DNA of 64,000 nucleotides from Embiotoca jacksoni (lineage: Eukaryota > Chordata > Actinopteri > Embiotocidae), in NCBI GenBank assembly GCA_022577435.1, contig JAKOON010000003.1, positions 6,817,001 to 6,881,000 on the forward strand, given 5' to 3'. The position numbers and the translations under genes were made by a program. The notes under the pieces are model-generated. The model searched no databases, was not told the origin of the DNA, and saw only the letters and a program-made list of their open reading frames with translations. This document shows positions 61,339 to 64,000 of the stretch, one piece after another. How positions within the stretch are numbered: position 1 is the first letter of the stretch; every line of letters begins with the position of its first letter.

Positions 61339-62980
61339 CAGTGCATCTGGAAAGTATTCACAGCGCTTCACTTTTTCCACATTTTGTTATATTACAGCCT
61401 TATTCCAAAATGGATTAAATTCATTTTTTCCCTCAAAATTCTACACACAATACACAACATAATGACAACATGAAATACATTTTTTTGAAATTTTTGCAAA
61501 TCTATTACAATTCAAAAACGAAAAAAAAATCACATGTACATAAGTATTCACAGCCTTTGCCATTACACTCAAAATTGAGCTCAGGTGCATCCTGTTTCCA
61601 CTGATCATCCTTGAGATGTTTCTACAACTTGATTGGAGTCCACCTGTGGTAAATTCAGTTGATTGGACATGATTTGGAAAGACACACACCGTCTATATAA
61701 GGTCCCACAGTTGACAGTGCATGTCAGAGCACAAACCAAGCCATGAAGTCCAAAGAATTGTCTGTAGACCTCCGAGACAGGATTGTATCGAGACACAGAT
61801 CTGGGGAAGGGTACAGAAAAATTTCTGCAGCATTGAAGGTCCCAATGAGCACAGTGGCCTCCATCATCTGTAAATGGAAGAAGTTTGGAACCACCAGGAC
61901 TCTTCCTAGAGTTGGCCGCCCAGCCAAACTGAGCGATCGGGGGAGAAGGGCCTTAGTCAGGGAGGTGACCAAGAACCCGATGGTCACTCTGACAGAGCTC
62001 CAACGTTGCTCTGTGAAGAGAGGAGAACCTTCCAGAAGGACAACCATCTCTGCAGCACTCCACCAAGCAGGCCTGTATGGTAGAGTGGCCAGACGGAAGC
62101 CACTCCTCAGTAAAAGGCACATGACAGCCCACCTGGAGTTTACCAAAAGGCACCTGAAGGACTGTCAGACCATGAGAAACTAAATTCTCTGGTCTGATGA
62201 AACAAAGATTGAACTCTTTGGCCTGAATGCCAAGTGTCATGTTTGGAGGAAACCAGGCACCTCTCATCACCTGGCCAATACCATCTCTATGGTGAAGCAT
62301 GGTGGTGGCAGCATCATGCTGTGGGGATGTTTTTCAGCGGCAGGAACTGGGAGACTAGTCAGGATGGAGGGAAAGATGAATGCAGCAATGTACAGAGACA
62401 TCCTTGATGAAAACCTTCTCCAGAGCGCTCTGGACCTCAGACTGGGGCGAAGGTTCATCTTCTAACAGGACAACGACCCGAAGCACACAGCCAAGATAAC
62501 AAAGGAATGGCTTCGGGACAACTCTGTGAATGTCTTTGAGAGGCCCAGGCAGAGCCCAGACTTGAACCCGATTGAACATCTCTGGAGAGATCTGAAAATG
62601 GCTGTGCACCGACGCTCCCCATCCAACCTGATGGAGCTTGAGAGGTCCTGCAAAGAAGAATGGGAGAAACTGCCCAAGAATAGCTGTGCCAAGCTTATAG
62701 CATCATACTCAAAAAGACTTGAGGTTGTAATTTCTGCCAAAGGTGCTTCAACAAAGTATTGAGCAAAGGCTGTGAATACTTATGTACGTGTTATATTTTC
62801 GTTCGTTCTTTTTAATAGATTTGCAAAAATTTTAAACAAACTATTTTGACTTTGTCATTATGGGATATTGCATGTAGAATTTTGAGGAAAAAAAATGAAT
62901 TTAATCCATTTTGGAATAAGGCTGTAACATAACAAAATGTGTAAAAAGTGAAGCACTGTGAATACTTTCCGGATGCACTG
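61339..62980 (+). mobile_element. Tc1/mariner element, copy 2, in the gene-poor right end
   Basis: 1642 bp, flanked by TA (61337-61338, 62981-62982), ends CAGTGCATCTGGAAAG and its inverse. It aligns end to end with the 9945-11585 copy with only scattered substitutions and small A/T-run differences, so both moved recently on an evolutionary scale. Confidence 0.95.
61743..62762 (+). pseudogene. Tc1 transposase, full length but broken (copy 2)
   Basis: The same 340-codon frame as copy 1. It has the identical TAA at codon 147 (62181-62183) and a second stop at 62463-62465, where copy 1 has a glutamine codon before QDNDPKHTAK. Unlike copy 1 it keeps the catalytic glutamate (PDLNPIEHLWRDLK). The shared stop was inherited; the others arose after insertion or in separate lineages. 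Confidence 0.92.
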
Positions 62981-62982
62981 TA

Positions 62983-64000
62983 CAGCTAAAATGTTACAAA
63001 TCACATGGAGTCGATAAAGACATGTAGTCATTGTAGTGCATTATATGTATACCATGATGCCCTGCTTTACTAAATGTGCCCTCCACTCATTGAATCAACA
63101 CACTCCCCAGGACACAGTATCAGTGGGAATATCAAAATAGTGATCAAATATATCAGAATGAATCAAAAGATTAGGCATAAAGACTTCTCTGCAATAAAAG
63201 TCAAACTAGGAAGAAGATTCCTGAGTGATGCGAAAACACTTAACAATGAATGCCTCACATGACCTATCAAAGATTGTTCCAGGTATTCACTGTAAAACCC
63301 CTGAGCCTTATTCACACAGTGGTGTCATATGAAAGTACCTGTGGTTACATGGCAGTCATATAAAAGCTGTTCGTCAATGCTTGTTTCTGCTTGGTGTTGC
63401 AAGGTTTGAGGTACACCTAATTTATCAAATGGACGCTGGGAATCAAACAGAAGGTACTGGTGCATGTACTCGATCTCAGAGCTCCACCCTCCCCCTTCCC
63501 TTTTTCAGAGAGACAACACAATCTACGAATGTCTATTCATTGTTTGACATGGACTCTGTTGTAAAATTGATGCTATCACCCACTGAGTTGATGTTTTTTG
63601 TGAGATTCGCCTCCTCGGAGGTTGCTTTTTTCACATGAGTCATCCACATATCTGAATCAGTGGTTTACTTGCTTCATGTTGGCTATAGAAACTGCCCACA
63701 GATTTTTGTCAACTGACACGGGTTGTGAACCAAAATGACAATTTTAACCACACTATGCATATTCAGTGTTGATTCACAGTGGTATCACCAGTAATAGCAG
63801 GGAGTATCAAAAATTCAATCACTCCATTCCATGTGCTCCTGATTGAATGAAAAGTCAAATTTACAAACAATAAAATGCAATGTTACTCAAATTAGTGCTC
63901 TTGATAGTTTTGCTGATGTTAGCTAAATTTAGACATATATCACTGTATGACTACATTTGTTGATTTTATGACTTTTCTCTTCTGATGTTACTATTATCTT
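62983..64000. other. Unannotated right end
   Basis: AT-rich unique sequence after the second Tc1 copy. I see no exon, repeat family or regulatory cluster here. Confidence 0.6.

Overview
The window is nuclear DNA of a teleost fish. Three things show this: intron-rich vertebrate genes with GT-AG splicing, Tc1/mariner elements of types common in fish, and many CA/TG, GATA/CTAT and TA microsatellites. The gene order DNAI1 / FAM219A / MYORG, with DNAI1 facing the opposite way to the others, matches my recollection of human chromosome 9p13.3. No bacterial, viral or organellar block is visible.

Layout. The minus-strand gene dnai1 (axonemal outer-arm dynein intermediate chain 1) fills 2145-21547. 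Its start and 19 coding exons are present and its last exon lies beyond the left edge. Introns of dnai1 hold two Tc1-like transposons, an L2-type LINE fragment, an abundant fish retroposon piece and several microsatellites. About 1.1 kb away, head to head, fam219a runs on the plus strand (22635-31573) with a 3' UTR of roughly 2.9 kb. The gap between these two starts holds a near-consensus RFX X-box and a CG tract on the dnai1 side, a long TG/TA microsatellite in the middle, and a CCAAT, ETS and GC-box promoter on the fam219a side.

Next on the plus strand come a second nicalin-family gene (35340-40718, 15 exons, 550 aa), a five-exon gene for a 231-aa protein that I do not recognise (41937-43692), and myorg (47067-49291, 684 aa, a GH31-family glycosidase with both catalytic aspartates). 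A CpG-rich segment with a ZNF143-type motif near 44350 is the likely myorg promoter.

From about 50.4 kb to the right edge there is no convincing gene. That stretch holds microsatellites, a C-rich/homeobox-site-rich block near 58.1 kb that may be regulatory, and a second copy of the Tc1 element found in dnai1. The two copies share the same internal stop codon in the transposase.

How the genes relate: dnai1 is a motile-cilium gene, and the X-box fits RFX/FOXJ1 control. The nicalin-like and MYORG products are both expected in the ER/secretory membrane system. FAM219A and the 231-aa protein have no assigned biochemical role. I found no clear new molecular system. The best leads are the unrecognised 231-aa gene lying where mammals carry C9orf24/SPMIP6, the nicalin paralog inserted in this syntenic block, and the two Tc1 copies sharing a stop codon.
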